From contig NZ_AP024238.1 in assembly GCF_019973615.1 (NCBI RefSeq), positions 1,488,001-1,552,000 on the forward strand: a stretch of 64,000 bases of DNA. The letters run 5' to 3'. The stretch comes from Rhodoferax lithotrophicus (GTDB lineage: Bacteria; Pseudomonadota; Gammaproteobacteria; Burkholderiales; Burkholderiaceae_C). Under the pieces are notes generated by a model. That model did not search any database, had not been told where the DNA came from, and saw nothing but the letters and a program-made list of their open reading frames with translations. Positions 17,266 to 26,459 of the stretch are shown here, piece after piece. Every line of letters begins with the position of its first letter. The first letter of the stretch is position 1. Position numbers and translations under genes: made by a program.

Positions 17266-17278
17266 ATAACTTGGTTAT
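17266..17278. promoter_or_regulatory. candidate CysB/LysR-type operator upstream of sbp
   Basis: A perfect short inverted repeat, ATAAC-TTG-GTTAT, about 93 bases before the sbp ATG. LysR-type regulators of sulfur genes (CysB, Cbl, SsuR) bind AT-rich dyads of this kind. The call rests on shape and position. Confidence 0.35.
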
Positions 17279-17370
17279 AAGAAACTGAAAAATCAGTAGT
17301 TCCAGTTTTGTCGTCTGGCCCCCAGAATTCATTCCATTGCACTTTGGCAATGAATTCTGAGGACCTCCAC

Positions 17371-18393
17371 ATGACAACACACACCGCTTTTTCCCGTCGC
17401 GTTTTCAGCGTCGTTACCGCCGCAGTGCTGGCCGGTGCTGCTTGGGCAGCCAGCGCCCAGCAAGCGGTCACCCTGCTTAACGTTTCTTACGACCCAACCC
17501 GCGAACTCTATGCCGAGTTCAACGCCGCTTTTGCCAAACACTGGAAAGCCAAGACCGGGCAGGACGTGACCATCAAACAAAGCCATGGTGGTTCCGGTAA
17601 ACAGGCCCGTGCCGTCATTGATGGCCTGGACGCGGATGTGGTCACGCTGGCGCTTGCGGGTGATATTGATGCCATTCACAAAAACGGTGGCTGGATTCCT
17701 GAGGACTGGCAAAAACGCTTGCCGCACAACTCGTCGCCCTACACCTCCACCATTGTGCTGGTCACGCGCCAGGGCAACCCCAAGGGCATCAAGGACTGGG
17801 ACGACTTGATCAAGCCCGGCATCAGCGTCATCACCCCCAACCCCAAAACCTCCGGTGGCGCACGCTGGAACTACCTGGCGGCCTGGGAATTTGCCAAACG
17901 CAAGTTCGGCAGTGAAGCCAAGGCCAAGGACTTTGTGCAGGCGCTTTACAAAAACGTGCCGGTGCTCGACAGCGGTGCGCGCGGTTCGTCCATCACCTTT
18001 GCCCAGCGCAACCAGGGCGACGTGTTCATCAGCTGGGAAAACGAAGCCCACCTGCTGGAAAAAGAGTTCGGCGGCAAGGTGGACATTGTTTACCCCTCGC
18101 TGAGCATCCTGGCGGAACCCCCGGTCACTGTGGTGGACAAAAACGTCGATAAAAAAGGCACCCGTGCTGTCGCCACCGCTTACCTGGAATACCTCTACAC
18201 CGACGAAGGCCAGGACATTGCTGGCAAAAACTTCTACCGCCCGATCTCCGAAAAATTCCAGGCCAAGTACGTCAAGCAACTGCCCAAGATCAAGCTATTC
18301 ACCATCGACGAAGCCTTTGGCGGCTGGACCAAGGCAGCCAAAGACCACTTTGCCGACGGCGCGACCTTTGACCAGATTTACACCAAAAAATAA
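17371..18393 (+). CDS. sbp: sulfate ABC transporter substrate-binding protein
   Basis: 340-aa periplasmic sulfate/thiosulfate-binding protein. Start at 17371 ([10 protein letters not shown]) is set by GAGGACC upstream; an in-frame start at 17308 lacks one. A signal peptide ([18 protein letters not shown]) leads to [17 protein letters not shown] and [20 protein letters not shown], both hallmarks of Sbp. No sulfate permease or ATPase genes follow, so the CysTWA part must be elsewhere. It heads the organosulfur cluster, consistent with use under sulfate limitation. Confidence 0.95.
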   Translation: MTTHTAFSRRVFSVVTAAVLAGAAWAASAQQAVTLLNVSYDPTRELYAEFNAAFAKHWKAKTGQDVTIKQSHGGSGKQARAVIDGLDADVVTLALAGDIDAIHKNGGWIPEDWQKRLPHNSSPYTSTIVLVTRQGNPKGIKDWDDLIKPGISVITPNPKTSGGARWNYLAAWEFAKRKFGSEAKAKDFVQALYKNVPVLDSGARGSSITFAQRNQGDVFISWENEAHLLEKEFGGKVDIVYPSLSILAEPPVTVVDKNVDKKGTRAVATAYLEYLYTDEGQDIAGKNFYRPISEKFQAKYVKQLPKIKLFTIDEAFGGWTKAAKDHFADGATFDQIYTKK

Positions 18394-18449
18394 ATGCAAT
18401 GGCAACTGCTTATTCGCTGTCACACACCAAGGCAAAAGGGATTTAAAAA

Positions 18450-19040
18450 ATGAGTGTTTTATTGATCGCTGGCAGCCCGTCAGAGCGTTCCAGATCAGCG
18501 GCTTTACTGGATGCCGTGGCCCAGCGCCTGGAGTTTCGCGGGGTTCAGGTGGAGCGCCTGCAGATTCGCGACCTGTCACCCCAGGCACTGATCCTGGCCG
18601 ACTTTGGCCACCCCAGCATCAGCCACGCCATAGGCCGCGTGGCCCAGGCCAGCGTGGTGGTGGTCGCCACCCCGGTCTACAAGGCGGCTTACAGCGGTGT
18701 GCTCAAGGTGTTTCTGGACTTGCTGCCACAAACTGCCTTGCAAGGCAAAACCGTGTTGCCGCTGGCAACCGGCGGCAGCCCGCACCACATGTTGGCATTG
18801 GACTACGCGCTGCGCCCGGTGCTGCAGTCTCTGGCTGCCAAACACATTCTGCCCGGCATCTACGCCACCGACGCACAAGTGGCGGTTTCGCCAGAGGGGG
18901 CTTATGAAGTGAATACCGACATTGCCCAGCGGCTGGACGAGGCGGTCAACACCCTGGTGCGCGAGGTGCTTCCGGCGCATGAGGTGCACACCCGCCGCTT
19001 TGCCCCGGTGCAGTTCTCGCAGGTGCGATGTAGCGTGTAA
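18450..19040 (+). CDS. ssuE: NAD(P)H-dependent FMN reductase SsuE
   Basis: 196-aa flavodoxin-fold reductase that supplies FMNH2 to the SsuD monooxygenase. Seen: LIAGSPSERSRS at the N-terminus (FMN phosphate loop), VVVVATPVYKAAYSGVLKVF, and LATGGSPHHMLALDYALRPV, all characteristic of SsuE. It lies 57 bases after sbp and 118 before ssuA, in the same direction. Length is normal. Confidence 0.95.
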   Translation: MSVLLIAGSPSERSRSAALLDAVAQRLEFRGVQVERLQIRDLSPQALILADFGHPSISHAIGRVAQASVVVVATPVYKAAYSGVLKVFLDLLPQTALQGKTVLPLATGGSPHHMLALDYALRPVLQSLAAKHILPGIYATDAQVAVSPEGAYEVNTDIAQRLDEAVNTLVREVLPAHEVHTRRFAPVQFSQVRCSV

Positions 19041-19158
19041 GCGCCTTGCCGGTCAGCCTGCCACGGACTGACATTTTTCCCATCTGTTCATTTTTTTCAG
19101 GCCGCATGGGCGGTCGGGGGCGGCTTTTGCCCCAATTTTTCAAAAGGAATTCACAACA

Positions 19159-20121
19159 ATGTCCAACACGCTTCATTTTTCACGTCGCCAAGTACTGGCG
19201 GCCGGTCTGGCAACGGCATCACTGGCCACCGGCTCACTGGCCTTGGCACAAAAAGCCCCACGCACCCTGCGAATTGGTTACCAAAAAGGCTGGCTGTCCA
19301 TCCTCAAAGGCCGGGGCACGCTGGAGAAAGAACTCAGCCCCCTGGGAGTCAACGTGACCTGGATCGAGTTCAACGCCGGGCCGGTGCAGCTTGAAGCGCT
19401 CAACGTGGGGGCGATTGACTTTGGCGACGTGGGCGAAGCCCCGCCCATTTTTGCCCAGGCCGCCGGTGCGCCACTGGTCTATGCCGGTGCCACCGTGCCG
19501 CGCCCGCAGCTGGAAGCCATCCTGGTGCCCAAGGGTTCCCCCATCAAAACGGTGGCGGATCTGAAAGGCAAAAAAGTGGCCTACAACAAGGGCTCCAACG
19601 TGCAGTATTTCCTGGCCAAGTTGCTGGAGAAACAGGGTCTGAAGTACACCGATGTGCAACACATCCACCTGCCGCCGCCCGATGCCCGCGCTGCTTTCCA
19701 AAAGGGGGCGGTGGATGCCTGGATCATCTGGGACCCGTTCCTGGCGGCCGCGCAAAAAACGCTGGACGCACAAATTTTGGTGAATGCCAAAGGCGTGGTG
19801 AACAACCGCATGTATTACTTCAGCTCGCGCGACTTTGCCACCAAGAATACCGACGTGTTGAAGATCGCCATCCGTCAGATCAACGATATCGACACCTGGG
19901 CTTCCAAAAACAAACAAGTGGCCTCCAAAGAGCTGTCGCAAGTGCTGGGCCTGGACGTGGGCATCACCGATCTGTACCTGAGCCGCGCCGACTACGGCAC
20001 CGCCCCGGTGAACAGCGCCATCCTGGCCGAGCAACAGTCCATTGCCGACACCTTTTTCGAACTCAAGCTCATTCCCAAAAAGCTCAACCTACTGCACGCT
20101 GCGCCGGTGGATCTGGGCTGA
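19159..20121 (+). CDS. ssuA: sulfonate ABC transporter substrate-binding protein SsuA
   Basis: 320-aa periplasmic binding protein for aliphatic sulfonates. A Tat-like signal begins SRRQVLAAGLA and ends near ALAQKAP. The mature part opens with LRIGYQKGWLSILKGRG and contains VDAWIIWDPFLAAAQ, typical of SsuA. Ribosome site AAAGGAATT precedes the ATG. First of two tandem SsuA paralogues. Confidence 0.93.
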   Translation: MSNTLHFSRRQVLAAGLATASLATGSLALAQKAPRTLRIGYQKGWLSILKGRGTLEKELSPLGVNVTWIEFNAGPVQLEALNVGAIDFGDVGEAPPIFAQAAGAPLVYAGATVPRPQLEAILVPKGSPIKTVADLKGKKVAYNKGSNVQYFLAKLLEKQGLKYTDVQHIHLPPPDARAAFQKGAVDAWIIWDPFLAAAQKTLDAQILVNAKGVVNNRMYYFSSRDFATKNTDVLKIAIRQINDIDTWASKNKQVASKELSQVLGLDVGITDLYLSRADYGTAPVNSAILAEQQSIADTFFELKLIPKKLNLLHAAPVDLG

Positions 20122-20143
20122 TTGACACCGAAGGAGCCTCATC

Positions 20144-21163
20144 TTGCAACAAGCCATCACCACCGGGACGCGCCGCAGTCTGCTGCGTGTGCTGGCCGTC
20201 AGCGCAGGCCTGTGGGGCCTGTCCGGGCCGATCACCTCCAACGCCTGGGCGCAGGCTGCGAGCGCAGGTAAACCTCTGACCCAGTTGCGTATTGGGTACC
20301 AAAAATCTGCTGTTAACCTGGTCATCCTGAAGCAGCAAGCAGTGCTGGAAAAGCGTTTTCCCAACGCGCAGATCAAGTGGGTTGACTTTCCCGCCGGGCC
20401 GCAGTTGCTCGAAGCGCTGGCCGTGGGCTCGCTGGAGTTTGGCATGACCGGCGACTCGCCCCCGGTGTTTGCCCAAGCCGCAGGCAAAGACCTGGTGTAC
20501 GCGGGAGCCGAGCCCGCCAAGCCCGAAAGCTCGGCGATTCTGGTACCCAAAGACTCCGCCATCAAAACGCTGACAGACCTCAAAGGCAAAAGAATCGCCC
20601 TGCAAAAAGGCTCCAGCGCCCAATACCTGCTGGTGCAGGCGGTAGAAAAAGCTGGCCTGCAATGGGCCGACATCCAGCCCATTTACCTGGCTCCGGCCGA
20701 TGCCTGTGCTGCGTTTGAGAGCAAGAGTGTGGATGCCTGGGCGATCTGGGACCCGTTTTACGCCGCCACCGAACTGGCCCTGGCACCGCGGGTGCTGACC
20801 ACCGGCACCGGGCTGTCCAACAACAACTCGTTCTACCTGGCCTCACGCGTCTTTGCCACCGATTACCCGGACGTGCTGGCGGTGCTGTTTGAAGAACTCA
20901 GCCGTGCCGACCAGTTTGTGCAGCAACACCGCCCCGAGGCGATCAAGCTGATCTCCGCCTACAGCGGGTTGGATGCGGGGGTGGTCAGCCTTTTTTTGCA
21001 ACGCCGCCCCGCCTCACCCGTCGGGCCGATCAACCCCAAGACGCTGCAGTCGCAGCAGCAGGTGGCCGACAGCTTTCAAAAGCTGAGCCTGATCCCCAAA
21101 CGCATTGACGTGGCCCAGATCGTCTGGCAGCCCAAGGCCACGGTGCTGGCCAAAACCAAGTAG
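20144..21163 (+). CDS. second SsuA-like sulfonate-binding protein
   Basis: 339-aa paralogue of the preceding gene, 22 bases downstream. Start is TTG at 20144, supported by AAGGAG eight bases upstream. The signal peptide includes TRRSLLRVLAVSAG and ends near NAWAQA. The core repeats the SsuA pattern (LRIGYQKSAVNLVILKQ, VDAWAIWDPFYAATE), but the ligand loops differ, so it may bind another sulfonate or sulfate ester. Tandem SsuA copies feeding one permease are plausible here because only one ssuC and one ssuB follow. Confidence 0.9.
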   Translation: MQQAITTGTRRSLLRVLAVSAGLWGLSGPITSNAWAQAASAGKPLTQLRIGYQKSAVNLVILKQQAVLEKRFPNAQIKWVDFPAGPQLLEALAVGSLEFGMTGDSPPVFAQAAGKDLVYAGAEPAKPESSAILVPKDSAIKTLTDLKGKRIALQKGSSAQYLLVQAVEKAGLQWADIQPIYLAPADACAAFESKSVDAWAIWDPFYAATELALAPRVLTTGTGLSNNNSFYLASRVFATDYPDVLAVLFEELSRADQFVQQHRPEAIKLISAYSGLDAGVVSLFLQRRPASPVGPINPKTLQSQQQVADSFQKLSLIPKRIDVAQIVWQPKATVLAKTK

Positions 21164-21188
21164 CCCTTATTTTTGAAAAGCAACGCTC

Positions 21189-22331
21189 ATGAACATCTTC
21201 TGGTTTCTCCCCATTCACGGCGATGGCCATTACCTTGGCACGCAACACGGCGCACGCGCGGTGGATCACCATTACCTGAAACAAATCGCCCAGGCCGCAG
21301 ACGAACTGGGCTACGGCGGTGTGCTGGTCCCCACCGGGCGCTCGTGTGAAGACTCGTGGATCGTGGCCTCCAGCCTGATCCCGGTGACACGCCGTTTGAA
21401 ATTTCTGGTGGCGCTGCGCCCCAGCACCATCTCGCCCACCGTGCAGGCACGGCAAGCTGCCACCTTTGACCGCCTGAGTGAAGGCCGCCTGCTGGTCAAC
21501 ATCGTGGCCGGGGGCGACACCGGTGACCTGGAAGCCGATGGCACCTTTCTGAGCCACGACGAGCGTTACGAACATGCCAAGGAATTCATCCACGTCTGGA
21601 AGCGCCTGCTGGCCGGTGAAGAGGTGAGTTATGAAGGCAAACACATCAAGGTGAGCAAGGCCAAGCAACTCTTCCCCGCGGTGCAACAGCCGCACCCACC
21701 GCTGTATTTTGGTGGCTCGTCCGATGCGGCGCACGACCTGGCCGCTGAAGAGGTCGAGCTGTACCTGACCTGGGGCGAGCCCCCGGCTGAGGTGGAAAAG
21801 AAGTTTGACGACGTGCGCAAACGTGCTGCCAAGCTGGGCCGCAAAGTGAAGTTTGGCGTGCGCCTGCATGTGATCCCACGCGACACCAACGACCAAGCCT
21901 GGGCTGCGGCAGACGACCTGATCAAGTACCTGGACGAGGCCACCATTGCCAAGGCGCAGGCCAATTTGTCCGGCATGGACTCCGAAGGCCAGCGTCGCAT
22001 GCGGGCCCTGCACGGTGGTAACCGCGCCAAGCTGGAGATCAGCCCCAACCTGTGGGCTGGTGTGGGCCTGGCGCGCAGTGGTGCCGGTACCGCGCTGGTG
22101 GGTGACGGCGAAACCATTGCCCGCCGCCTGAAGGAATACGAGGCGCTGGGGGCGGAAACCTTTGTGCTCTCAGGCTACCCGCATCTGGAAGAAGCCTACC
22201 GCTTTGCCGAACTGGTGTTCCCGCACATCGGCATCCAGAGGCCGGGTGTGGCCGCAGGCCAAAACCTGGTGCGCCCGGCGGGCGAGGTGCTGGGCAATGG
22301 CATTGTGCCCACCACCCTGCGAGCGGCGTAG
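21189..22331 (+). CDS. ssuD: FMNH2-dependent alkanesulfonate monooxygenase SsuD
   Basis: 380-aa cytoplasmic enzyme that splits alkanesulfonates into aldehyde and sulfite using FMNH2 and O2. Seen: [18 protein letters not shown] at the start, [37 protein letters not shown] and [19 protein letters not shown], all standard SsuD/bacterial-luciferase family signatures. Lies 25 bases after the second ssuA-like gene. Confidence 0.96.
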   Translation: MNIFWFLPIHGDGHYLGTQHGARAVDHHYLKQIAQAADELGYGGVLVPTGRSCEDSWIVASSLIPVTRRLKFLVALRPSTISPTVQARQAATFDRLSEGRLLVNIVAGGDTGDLEADGTFLSHDERYEHAKEFIHVWKRLLAGEEVSYEGKHIKVSKAKQLFPAVQQPHPPLYFGGSSDAAHDLAAEEVELYLTWGEPPAEVEKKFDDVRKRAAKLGRKVKFGVRLHVIPRDTNDQAWAAADDLIKYLDEATIAKAQANLSGMDSEGQRRMRALHGGNRAKLEISPNLWAGVGLARSGAGTALVGDGETIARRLKEYEALGAETFVLSGYPHLEEAYRFAELVFPHIGIQRPGVAAGQNLVRPAGEVLGNGIVPTTLRAA

Positions 22332-22359
22332 TTCCAGCTCAATGTCAACGGAGCCCCCC

Positions 22360-23241
22360 ATGACCACCCCGCAAACCGAAATTTCATTAAGCGCCGCCAC
22401 TGTGCACCCCGACCAACCCTGGATTGCGCCCGCAGCTGCCACCACGCCTTTCCCCTGGCCCAAAGTGGTCAGCGCGCTGAAGGCCGTGTGGCAGCGCCTG
22501 CTGCCGTGGCTGGTACCGCTGGTCCTGATCGTGTTGTGGCAAATCGCCTCCAGCATCGGCTGGCTGTCCACCCGCGTCTTGCCTGCGCCGCTGGACGTGG
22601 TCAGCGCGTTCTGGACGCTGGCCGCCTCGGGTGAACTCTGGACCCATGTGCGGGTCAGCGCTGGGCGCGCCCTGACCGGGCTGGCCGTGGGCGGTGGCCT
22701 GGGGCTGCTGCTGGGCCTGCTGACCGGCACGTCGCGTATTGCCGAGACGCTGCTGGACTCCACCATCCAGATGGTGCGCAACATCCCCGCGCTGGCCATG
22801 ATTCCGTTGGTGATTTTGTGGTTTGGCATTGACGAGACGGCCAAGCTGTTTTTGATCGCGGTGTCGGTCTTTTTCCCGATCTACCTCAACACCTTTCACG
22901 GCATTCGTGGCGTGGACCCCGGCCTGATCGAGATGGGCCGCACCTACGGTCTGAACCGCTGGCAGCTCTACACCCAGATCGTGTTGCCGGGTGCGCTGTC
23001 GAGCATTCTGGTGGGCTTGCGTTTTTCGCTGGGGCTGATGTGGGTGATTCTGATCGTGGCCGAGACCATCTCGGCACAGGCCGGCATTGGTTACCTGACC
23101 ATGAACGCCCGTGAGTTTTTGCAGACCGACATCGTGCTGGTGGGCATCCTGCTCTATGCCGCGTTGGGCAAGCTGGCCGACGTGTTTGCCAAGGCGCTGG
23201 AGCGCTACTGGCTGCGCTGGCACCCAGGCTACCAGGCGTGA
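22360..23241 (+). CDS. ssuC: sulfonate ABC transporter permease SsuC
   Basis: 293-aa inner-membrane permease with about six helices. The ATG at 22360 (MTTPQTEIS) is preferred because GGAG lies at the right distance; ATG 22342 is possible, and the far longer upstream frame overlaps ssuD and is not real. The BPD_transp_1 coupling loop is seen as EMGRTYGLNRWQLYTQIVLPGALSSI (positions about 190-215). Follows ssuD after 28 bases. Confidence 0.93.
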   Translation: MTTPQTEISLSAATVHPDQPWIAPAAATTPFPWPKVVSALKAVWQRLLPWLVPLVLIVLWQIASSIGWLSTRVLPAPLDVVSAFWTLAASGELWTHVRVSAGRALTGLAVGGGLGLLLGLLTGTSRIAETLLDSTIQMVRNIPALAMIPLVILWFGIDETAKLFLIAVSVFFPIYLNTFHGIRGVDPGLIEMGRTYGLNRWQLYTQIVLPGALSSILVGLRFSLGLMWVILIVAETISAQAGIGYLTMNAREFLQTDIVLVGILLYAALGKLADVFAKALERYWLRWHPGYQA

Positions 23242-23258
23242 ATTCGTCCACACCAAAT

Positions 23259-23312
23259 TACTATTAAATTAATAGCTGCTTGCGCACAATTAATAAGGGC
23301 TAGAAGCCAATA
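23259..23312 (+). repeat. dispersed repeat copy between ssuC and ssuB
   Basis: Near-consensus copy: 'ttaatagctgcttgcgc' then 'aataagggctagaagccaat'. It ends at the ssuB start codon, so ssuB has no ordinary ribosome site and its leader is formed by the element. The arms 'ctattaa' and 'ttaatag' make a small hairpin within the operon. Confidence 0.8.
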
Positions 23313-24202
23313 TGACTATAAATTCCGATCAACAGAGAAGTACGGCCACACAGGCTGAGCCCGTCGCGCACACCCCTCCCGTGGCATCGAAGCGCCGTGG
23401 TGAACCGCTGGTGCTACAAGGCTTGAGCAAACGCTTTGGCGACCGTGAGGTGCTGCGCAACACCCAGCTGCGTGTGGAGCCGGGCCAGTTCATCGCCATC
23501 GTCGGGCGCAGCGGCTGCGGCAAAAGCACTCTGTTGCGGCTGGTGGCTGGTCTGGAGACGGCCAGCGCGGGGCACATCCGTATCAATGACCAACTGCTGA
23601 ATGGTCTCTCGGACGATACCCGCATCATGTTTCAGGACGCACGCCTGCTGCCCTGGAAGCGTGTGGTGGACAACGTGGCGCTGGGCCTGCCGCCCGAGCG
23701 GCGCGAGGATGCGCTCAAGGTGCTGGCGCAGGTCGGCCTGGCAGACCGCGCCAACGACTGGCCAGCCCGCCTGTCTGGTGGTCAACGCCAGCGCGTGTCC
23801 CTGGCCCGTGCCCTGGTGCACAACCCGCGCCTGCTGTTGCTGGACGAGCCGCTGGGCGCGCTTGATGCGCTGACCCGCATCGAGATGCACCGCCTGATTG
23901 AAGACCTGTGGCGTGCCAGCGGCTTCACCGCGCTGCTGGTGACACACGACGTGCAAGAGGCCGTGGCGCTGGCCGACCGCGTGATCCTGATCGAAGACGG
24001 GCGCATTGCGCTCGATGAAGTCATCAACCTGCCCCGCCCACGCTCACACGGCGACGCCGCCTTTGCCGCGCTGGAAAAACGCATCCTGGACCGTGTGCTG
24101 CAAAAGCCCGCCGCGCCCGAGCGTGAATCCTTTACCCATTCCGCGGACGGCGAACCTCGCTGGCCCGGTGTGCCTGCGCACGGCGTGCGCTGGGCCGTCT
24201 GA
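23312..24202 (+). CDS. ssuB: sulfonate ABC transporter ATP-binding protein SsuB
   Basis: 296-aa ATPase that powers SsuC. Seen: Walker [10 protein letters not shown] at about 66-74, Q-loop around [13 protein letters not shown], signature [15 protein letters not shown], Walker [14 protein letters not shown] and the H-loop [14 protein letters not shown] 30-residue disordered N-terminal extension precedes the domain. The ATG at 23312 abuts a dispersed repeat and lacks a clear ribosome site; a start further in is not excluded. Confidence 0.95.
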   Translation: MTINSDQQRSTATQAEPVAHTPPVASKRRGEPLVLQGLSKRFGDREVLRNTQLRVEPGQFIAIVGRSGCGKSTLLRLVAGLETASAGHIRINDQLLNGLSDDTRIMFQDARLLPWKRVVDNVALGLPPERREDALKVLAQVGLADRANDWPARLSGGQRQRVSLARALVHNPRLLLLDEPLGALDALTRIEMHRLIEDLWRASGFTALLVTHDVQEAVALADRVILIEDGRIALDEVINLPRPRSHGDAAFAALEKRILDRVLQKPAAPERESFTHSADGEPRWPGVPAHGVRWAV

Positions 24203-24241
24203 TTACTCAATTTACTTCAACGGACTTTTCAAGGAGAACCC

Positions 24242-24457
24242 ATGTCCATTCAAGCCATCAACGTACGCAACCAATTCCGCGGCAAGGTCAAGGAAATCAT
24301 CCACGGCGACGTGGTGTCCGAGATTGATGTCGAAACCCCCTGGGGCATCGTCACCTCGGTCATCACCACACGCTCGGTCAGAGACCTGGACTTGAAGATT
24401 GGCTCTGACGTGGTGGCGCTGGTCAAGTCGACCGAAGTGTCAATCGCCAAGCTCTGA
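24242..24457 (+). CDS. molbindin (Mop/TOBE domain protein)
   Basis: 71-aa protein made of one TOBE/Mop domain, which binds molybdate or related oxyanions as an oligomer. Seen: INVRNQFRGKVKEIIHGDVV and SVITTRSVRDLDLKIGSDVV with KSTEVSIAKL at the end, the standard family pattern. Ribosome site AAGGAGAA precedes the ATG. Its place inside a sulfonate operon is common in this group of bacteria and suggests oxyanion storage or sensing linked to sulfur supply. Confidence 0.9.
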   Translation: MSIQAINVRNQFRGKVKEIIHGDVVSEIDVETPWGIVTSVITTRSVRDLDLKIGSDVVALVKSTEVSIAKL

Positions 24458-24484
24458 CCATCTGAACATCTGAACATCTGACCT
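24458..24484 (+). repeat. three tandem 'atctgaac' units
   Basis: Directly after the molbindin stop codon, an 8-base unit is repeated three times (atctgaac, atctgaac, atctgacc). It lies between two genes of the same operon and may arise by slippage. Confidence 0.6.
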
Positions 24485-24523
24485 CTACCGCCCCTTCAAC
24501 CTCTCCACTGAAAGGCCTTCATC

Positions 24524-25870
24524 ATGAGCAAAAAACTCCGCCTTGGCGCATTTCTGCCTGGTGCCGGACAACACGTCGCCGCCTGGCGGCACCCTGATGC
24601 GGCGTCCGACACCGTGTTCGACTTTGAACACTACAAACGCCTGGCGCAAACCGCCGAGCGCGGCCTGTTTGATGCCTACTTTTTGGCCGATGGCTTGTCG
24701 ACCCACTTTGGCGGGGACGATGCCGGTCGGCGCGACCGCAGCACCTACTTTGAGCCGGTGACGCTGTTCTCGGCCTTGTCCACCGTCACCAAAAACATTG
24801 GCTTCATCGCCACCGCCTCCACCAGCTACGAAGACCCCTACCTGCTGGCGCGCAAGTTTGCGTCGCTGGACCACTTGAGTGCTGGCCGCTCGGGCTGGAA
24901 CGTGGTCACCTCCACCGACGATGCCACGGCGCGCAACTTCAGCCGCCCGCAGCAAGCCGTGGCCGCAGACCGCTACGACCGGGCCGAAGAGTTTGTCGAT
25001 GTGGTCACCGAGCTGTGGGACAGCTGGGAAGACGATGCCTTCACCCGCGACAAAACCAGCGGCCAGTTCTTTGACCCGGCCAAGCTGCACCCGCCGCACC
25101 ACCAGGGCAAACACTTCCAGGTGGACGGTGCGCTCAACGTCTCGCGCCCGCCGCAAGGCTACCCGGTGATCGTGCAGGCCGGCCAATCCGAACCCGGCCT
25201 GGAGCTGGCCGCCCGCACCGCCGAGGTGGTGTTCACCGCCCAGCAAAGCCTGGAAGACGCGCAAGCCTTTTACCGCGACCTGAAAAGCCGCTTGCCCAAG
25301 TTTGGCCGCAGCGCAGACCAGCTCAAAATCATGCCCGGCGTGTCGGTCTACGTGGCCCCCACCGAGGCCGAGGCGCAAGCCAAACTGCAACAGCTCAACG
25401 ACCTGATCCACCCCCAAGCGGGCCTGGCCCTGCTGGCTGGCTTGTCGGGTGGTGTGGACTTGTCGCCCTACCCGCTGGACGGCCCTTTCCCCGAGCTGCC
25501 CAAAACAGTAGGCTGGGTCAGCCGCCAGCAGATGATGGTGGACATTGCCCGCAAACACAGCTTCAGCATCCGCCAGCTCTACCAGTGGGTGGCCACCGCG
25601 CGCGGCCACTGGACGATTGTCGGCACGCCGGTGCAGGTGGTTGACCAGTTGCAAGCCTGGTTTGAAAACGAAGCCGCCGACGGCTTCAACATCCTGCCCC
25701 CCGTGCTGCCCGGCAGCCTGGACGACTTTGTGGACCTGGTTATCCCCGAACTGCAACGCCGGGGGCTGTTCCGCACCGAATATGAAGGCAGCACGCTGCG
25801 GGAAAACCTGGGGCTGGCGCGGCCGGAGAATCGGCATGCAGTGCGGGGGCGGGAGCGGAAGGCCGCCTGA
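24524..25870 (+). CDS. NtaA/SnaA/DszA family FMN-dependent monooxygenase
   Basis: 448-aa luciferase-fold monooxygenase. Seen: LRLGAFLPGAGQHVAAWRHP at the N-terminus, FIATASTSYEDPYLLARKFA, SGWNVVTSTDDATARNFSR and DGFNILPPVLPGSLDDFVDL near the end, all typical of the NtaA/SnaA/DszA group that oxidises organosulfur compounds or aminopolycarboxylates using externally supplied FMNH2. As the last gene of the sulfur cluster it probably widens the substrate range (for example sulfones) and shares SsuE. The exact substrate cannot be told. Confidence 0.92.
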   Translation: MSKKLRLGAFLPGAGQHVAAWRHPDAASDTVFDFEHYKRLAQTAERGLFDAYFLADGLSTHFGGDDAGRRDRSTYFEPVTLFSALSTVTKNIGFIATASTSYEDPYLLARKFASLDHLSAGRSGWNVVTSTDDATARNFSRPQQAVAADRYDRAEEFVDVVTELWDSWEDDAFTRDKTSGQFFDPAKLHPPHHQGKHFQVDGALNVSRPPQGYPVIVQAGQSEPGLELAARTAEVVFTAQQSLEDAQAFYRDLKSRLPKFGRSADQLKIMPGVSVYVAPTEAEAQAKLQQLNDLIHPQAGLALLAGLSGGVDLSPYPLDGPFPELPKTVGWVSRQQMMVDIARKHSFSIRQLYQWVATARGHWTIVGTPVQVVDQLQAWFENEAADGFNILPPVLPGSLDDFVDLVIPELQRRGLFRTEYEGSTLRENLGLARPENRHAVRGRERKAA

Positions 25871-25950
25871 TAGACCCGGCAGCAGTGGCACACCGGCACT
25901 TTGCGAGCCGCCGTAGGGTGGCTTGCGGAGGGTGTGAGGCACTCAGCTTT

Positions 25951-26304
25951 CGACCTCTATGCTCAGATCGAAACTATGCGCATATCGGTTTCTCGCATCG
26001 GCTCTCAGGCAGGCGTGGTGCGTTTCGCGGGGAAGTGGCCTTGTTCAGATAGGGACATAGTTTTTCGTCGGAGCGCCAGGCGGTCACGCTCCAGGATTTC
26101 GCTGCGTGCCGCATCTACCGCCCACCTCACAGCGGCACCCAATGCCAAGATATAGCCTGCAACACCTCGAACTCATTTTTGCGACCTGCTCGGATGCCAT
26201 AACTATGCGCAGACTTCCTTGGCATTGAAGCCTCGCCGCCAGAGGGGCCAGCGTCATCAGCATTCACCCATCTGTGCATAGTTTCGACCTGAGCATAGGG
26301 GTCG
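25951..26304. repeat. inverted-repeat pair of about 30 bases
   Basis: The left arm begins 'cgacctctatgctcagatcg' at 25951. The right arm, read on the minus strand from 26304, begins 'cgacccctatgctcaggtcg'. Over 30 positions only about two or three bases differ. The arms enclose about 295 bases with no transposase, as in a MITE-like or solo element. The right arm runs directly into the palindrome. Confidence 0.7.
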
Positions 26305-26328
26305 CTATGGAGAGCTCTACATAGCGAC
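26301..26328. repeat. 28-base palindrome centred on AGAGCTCT
   Basis: Arms 'gtcgctatg' and 'catagcgac' surround a centre 'gagagctcta'; only one base pair of the dyad is mismatched. Nineteen bases of it (26304-26322) recur exactly, inverted, at 14123-14141 beside the other island. Could be a protein-binding site, a recombination site or a strong hairpin. Confidence 0.75.
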
Positions 26329-26459
26329 CCAAAGCGGAAATCCATAAGGTCGAATTGAAAGTCCCAAAGCAGACCAACGCTTGCCTCACGGCTTCCCCTC
26401 TCAGACGACAAAAAATGCAAAAGTAGGCCATGTATGCCTGTGCTGAAATCAAATGCGAT

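Larger units (their letters stand above)
25871..26459. other. repeat-rich non-coding stretch between the sulfur cluster and the Wadjet-like operon
   Basis: About 590 bases without a credible gene. It contains two inverted arms about 30 bases long (25951-25980 and 26275-26304), an internal 'aactatgcgca' copy at 26201, and a 28-base palindrome at 26301-26328. Open frames that cross it, such as 26127-26420 on the minus strand, simply translate the palindrome and are not trusted. Confidence 0.6.

Noticed and set aside
22162..22359. Upstream extension of ssuC
   Set aside because: It overlaps ssuD in another frame and lacks ssuC-like sequence; ATG 22360 has a proper ribosome site.
24485..25942. 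485-codon frame opposite the DszA/NtaA-type gene
   Set aside because: Antisense shadow of a well-identified monooxygenase.
26127..26420. 97-codon minus-strand frame downstream of the JetD-like gene
   Set aside because: It translates the palindrome and inverted repeat; no protein features.
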